Of a DNA stretch of 64,000 bases, positions 63,643-64,000 are shown in pieces; position 1 is the stretch's first letter; each line of letters opens with the position of its first letter. The stretch is taken from NCBI GenBank assembly GCA_947491945.1, contig CANLLN010000008.1, positions 119,653 to 183,652 on the forward strand. Direction: 5' to 3'. The stretch is from an uncultured Carboxylicivirga sp. GTDB lineage: Bacteria > Bacteroidota > Bacteroidia > Bacteroidales > Marinilabiliaceae. The position numbers and the translations under genes are program-made. The notes under the pieces were generated by a model, which saw only the letters and a list, made by a program, of their open reading frames with translations, did not search any database and was not told the DNA's origin.

Positions 63643-64000
63643 GTGTTTTGTTAATGTTAAATCCTACTCCTTAGACTATGGGAATGGAGAACAGTAGTTT
63701 CGGCTAAAGCCAGGTTTCGTATTATAGTGGTTCAACGGCATAAATGCCGTTGTTAGTTATTATCGCAGGATGGTATGTATCACTTGCCGCCGGCTTTAGC
63801 ATGCGGCTGTATGGATGCTACTATCAGGCTCGCATTTGGATGGGCAAGGCGCTTAGTAAGCTGCGATCCTTTGGACAGCTATTTCTTTAAGTTATGTCTG
63901 TTCACCGACATAAATGCGGTTGTTAGTGATGTGGCTTGTTATGTCTGTATCTATGTATTTTTCACTTGCCGCCGGCTTTAGCATGCGGCTGTATGGATGC
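63643..64000. repeat. Composite hairpin repeats at the window end
   Basis: A TTTCGGCTAAAGCC end (about 63697), an AACGGCAT hairpin (63734-63751), a GCCGGCTTTAGC half-hairpin, an AGGCTCGCATC element (63826-63872) and a degenerate hairpin (63904-63921). It is collinear without visible gaps with 61041-61307 and is cut by the window end. Confidence 0.8.

Noticed and set aside
61082..63981. Two similar 68-residue frames (61082-61288, 63775-63981)
   Set aside because: They are the same noncoding repeat block read in one frame, crossing hairpins and the 45-bp element.
49245..64000. CRISPR array from the many AACGGCATAAATGCCGTT copies
   Set aside because: Spacing is irregular, copies vary, no uniform spacers and no cas genes; they are parts of composite hairpin elements.

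Overview
The window reads as a chromosomal segment of a Bacteroidota bacterium, probably near Bacteroidales/Marinilabiliales. The inference rests on several TAnnTTTG -7 promoter boxes, DUF4199 and DUF4197 proteins, a Na+-pumping methylmalonyl-CoA decarboxylase operon, a ZapB-like/ZapA/RNase Y cluster, and the dispersed palindromic repeats seen in many genomes of this phylum. No rRNA, tRNA, CRISPR array or prophage was seen.

Left half (1-32 kb): compact housekeeping and metabolic genes. dnaX is split at a run of ten A's, which looks like a -1 frameshift signal. Then come a monomeric NADP isocitrate dehydrogenase, a HigB/HigA-type toxin-antitoxin pair with a palindromic operator, a DUF169 protein, a glycan-breakdown group (glycosylasparaginase, Gfo/Idh/MocA oxidoreductase, GH20 hexosaminidase), and the operon mce-mmdA-oadG-bccp-mmdB for sodium-coupled propionate formation. 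A Wza/Wzc exopolysaccharide pair follows, then ffh, folD, a DsrE-like protein, a UvrD-like helicase with a C-terminal HTH, DUF4197, YgiQ, a ZapB-like protein, ZapA and RNase Y.

Right half (32-64 kb): a surface-polysaccharide locus. It holds at least six GT4-like glycosyltransferases, a GT2/EmrE-like/GT39 set resembling ArnC-ArnE-ArnT, an O-antigen polymerase/ligase, asparagine synthase, an O-acyltransferase, and WecB, WecC, WecE and a WecD-like acetyltransferase (UDP-ManNAcA and dTDP-Fuc4NAc type sugars). Between these genes lie toxin-antitoxin modules (TacA/TacT, HEPN/MNT, a MazE/MazF remnant), a DUF559 endonuclease, a Schlafen/AlbA-type protein, three Y1 (HUH) transposases and many broken genes.

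The most striking feature of the right half is its repeats. At least six families occur: composite hairpin elements flanking both IS200-like tnpA genes, a REP-like hairpin around and inside a RAYT gene, TAGG-type G-rich arrays, CCCCTTTGGGG palindromes, 121-bp tandem units, and a 21-bp minisatellite. Several have apparently inserted in frame into polysaccharide genes, lengthening the proteins without breaking them, much like Rickettsia palindromic elements. One hairpin element differs from its relatives at both arms of two stems, so the structure rather than the exact sequence is conserved.
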